DNA of 5,266 nt, taken from NCBI GenBank assembly GCA_017993865.1, contig JAGOLU010000066.1, positions 1 through 5,266 on the forward strand. Reading direction: 5' to 3'. How positions within the stretch are numbered: position 1 is the first letter of the stretch; each line of letters opens with the position of its first letter. The notes under the pieces are model-generated. The model searched no databases. It was given only the letters and a program-made list of their open reading frames with translations, and was not told the DNA's origin. Both the position numbers and the translations under genes were made by a program. Positions 5,223 to 5,266 of this stretch are shown here, one piece after another. Source of the DNA: Candidatus Woesebacteria bacterium (GTDB lineage: Bacteria; Patescibacteriota; Microgenomatia; UBA1406; GWC2-37-13).

Positions 5223-5266
5223 ATGCCGGAAATACTGTTTGATCTCATTAAAGATAAGGTTTATAA
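5223..5266 (+). CDS. Possible start of a rightward gene (cut by right edge, doubtful)
   Basis: An ATG at 5223 opens a frame that is still open at the window end (14 codons, beginning MPEILFDLIKDKVY). AAGG lies three bases upstream as a weak, close ribosome binding site, and a candidate plus-strand promoter lies at 5151-5180. A competing frame from ATG 5200 is also open to the edge and has no ribosome binding site. The fragment is too short to assign a family. Confidence 0.2.
   Translation, partial: MPEILFDLIKDKVY

Overview
The window holds five recognisable protein genes, three on the minus strand and two on the plus strand, plus two very small or edge-cut candidate ORFs. No rRNA, tRNA, CRISPR array, transposase or phage gene was seen. 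The organism cannot be named from this sequence. All long frames read through with the standard code, so UGA is not reassigned. Membrane-anchored TPR proteins and exported Cys-rich repeat proteins with an 'NACG...WGT..C.G.C' pattern recall, from memory, uncultivated candidate phyla such as Patescibacteria, but that assignment is tentative. Hand-counted 60-base samples range from about 35% GC (nitroreductase gene) to about 50-58% (left-edge repeat gene and right-hand exported protein), so base composition is uneven.

Layout. 1-733 (minus): the N-terminal part of a secreted or membrane-anchored Cys-rich repeat protein, cut by the left edge. 825-1622 (minus): a membrane-anchored TPR protein. 1623-1813: a divergent intergenic region with candidate promoters both ways and a 24-codon hydrophobic ORF. 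1814-2557 and 2570-4159 (plus): a two-gene cassette encoding a SagB/McbC-type flavin dehydrogenase and a YcaO-domain cyclodehydratase. 4160-4266: a convergent intergenic region with a 13-bp GC-rich terminator hairpin. 4267-5049 (minus): an exported protein with what look like two duplicated beta-rich domains. 5050-5266: a good sigma70-type promoter for that gene and a possible back-to-back promoter reading off the right edge.

The main biological point is the SagB-YcaO pair. In known thiazole/oxazole-modified peptide (TOMM, also called LAP) pathways, YcaO uses ATP to cyclise Cys, Ser or Thr side chains on a peptide backbone into azolines, and the FMN-dependent SagB-type enzyme oxidises these to azoles. 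The YcaO here ends in a proline-alternating tail typical of azoline-forming YcaO enzymes. No E1-like/ocin-ThiF partner protein and no convincing precursor peptide lies inside the window, so the cassette is either incomplete here or uses partners encoded elsewhere. The flanking repeat protein, TPR protein and beta-domain protein show no clear functional link to it.
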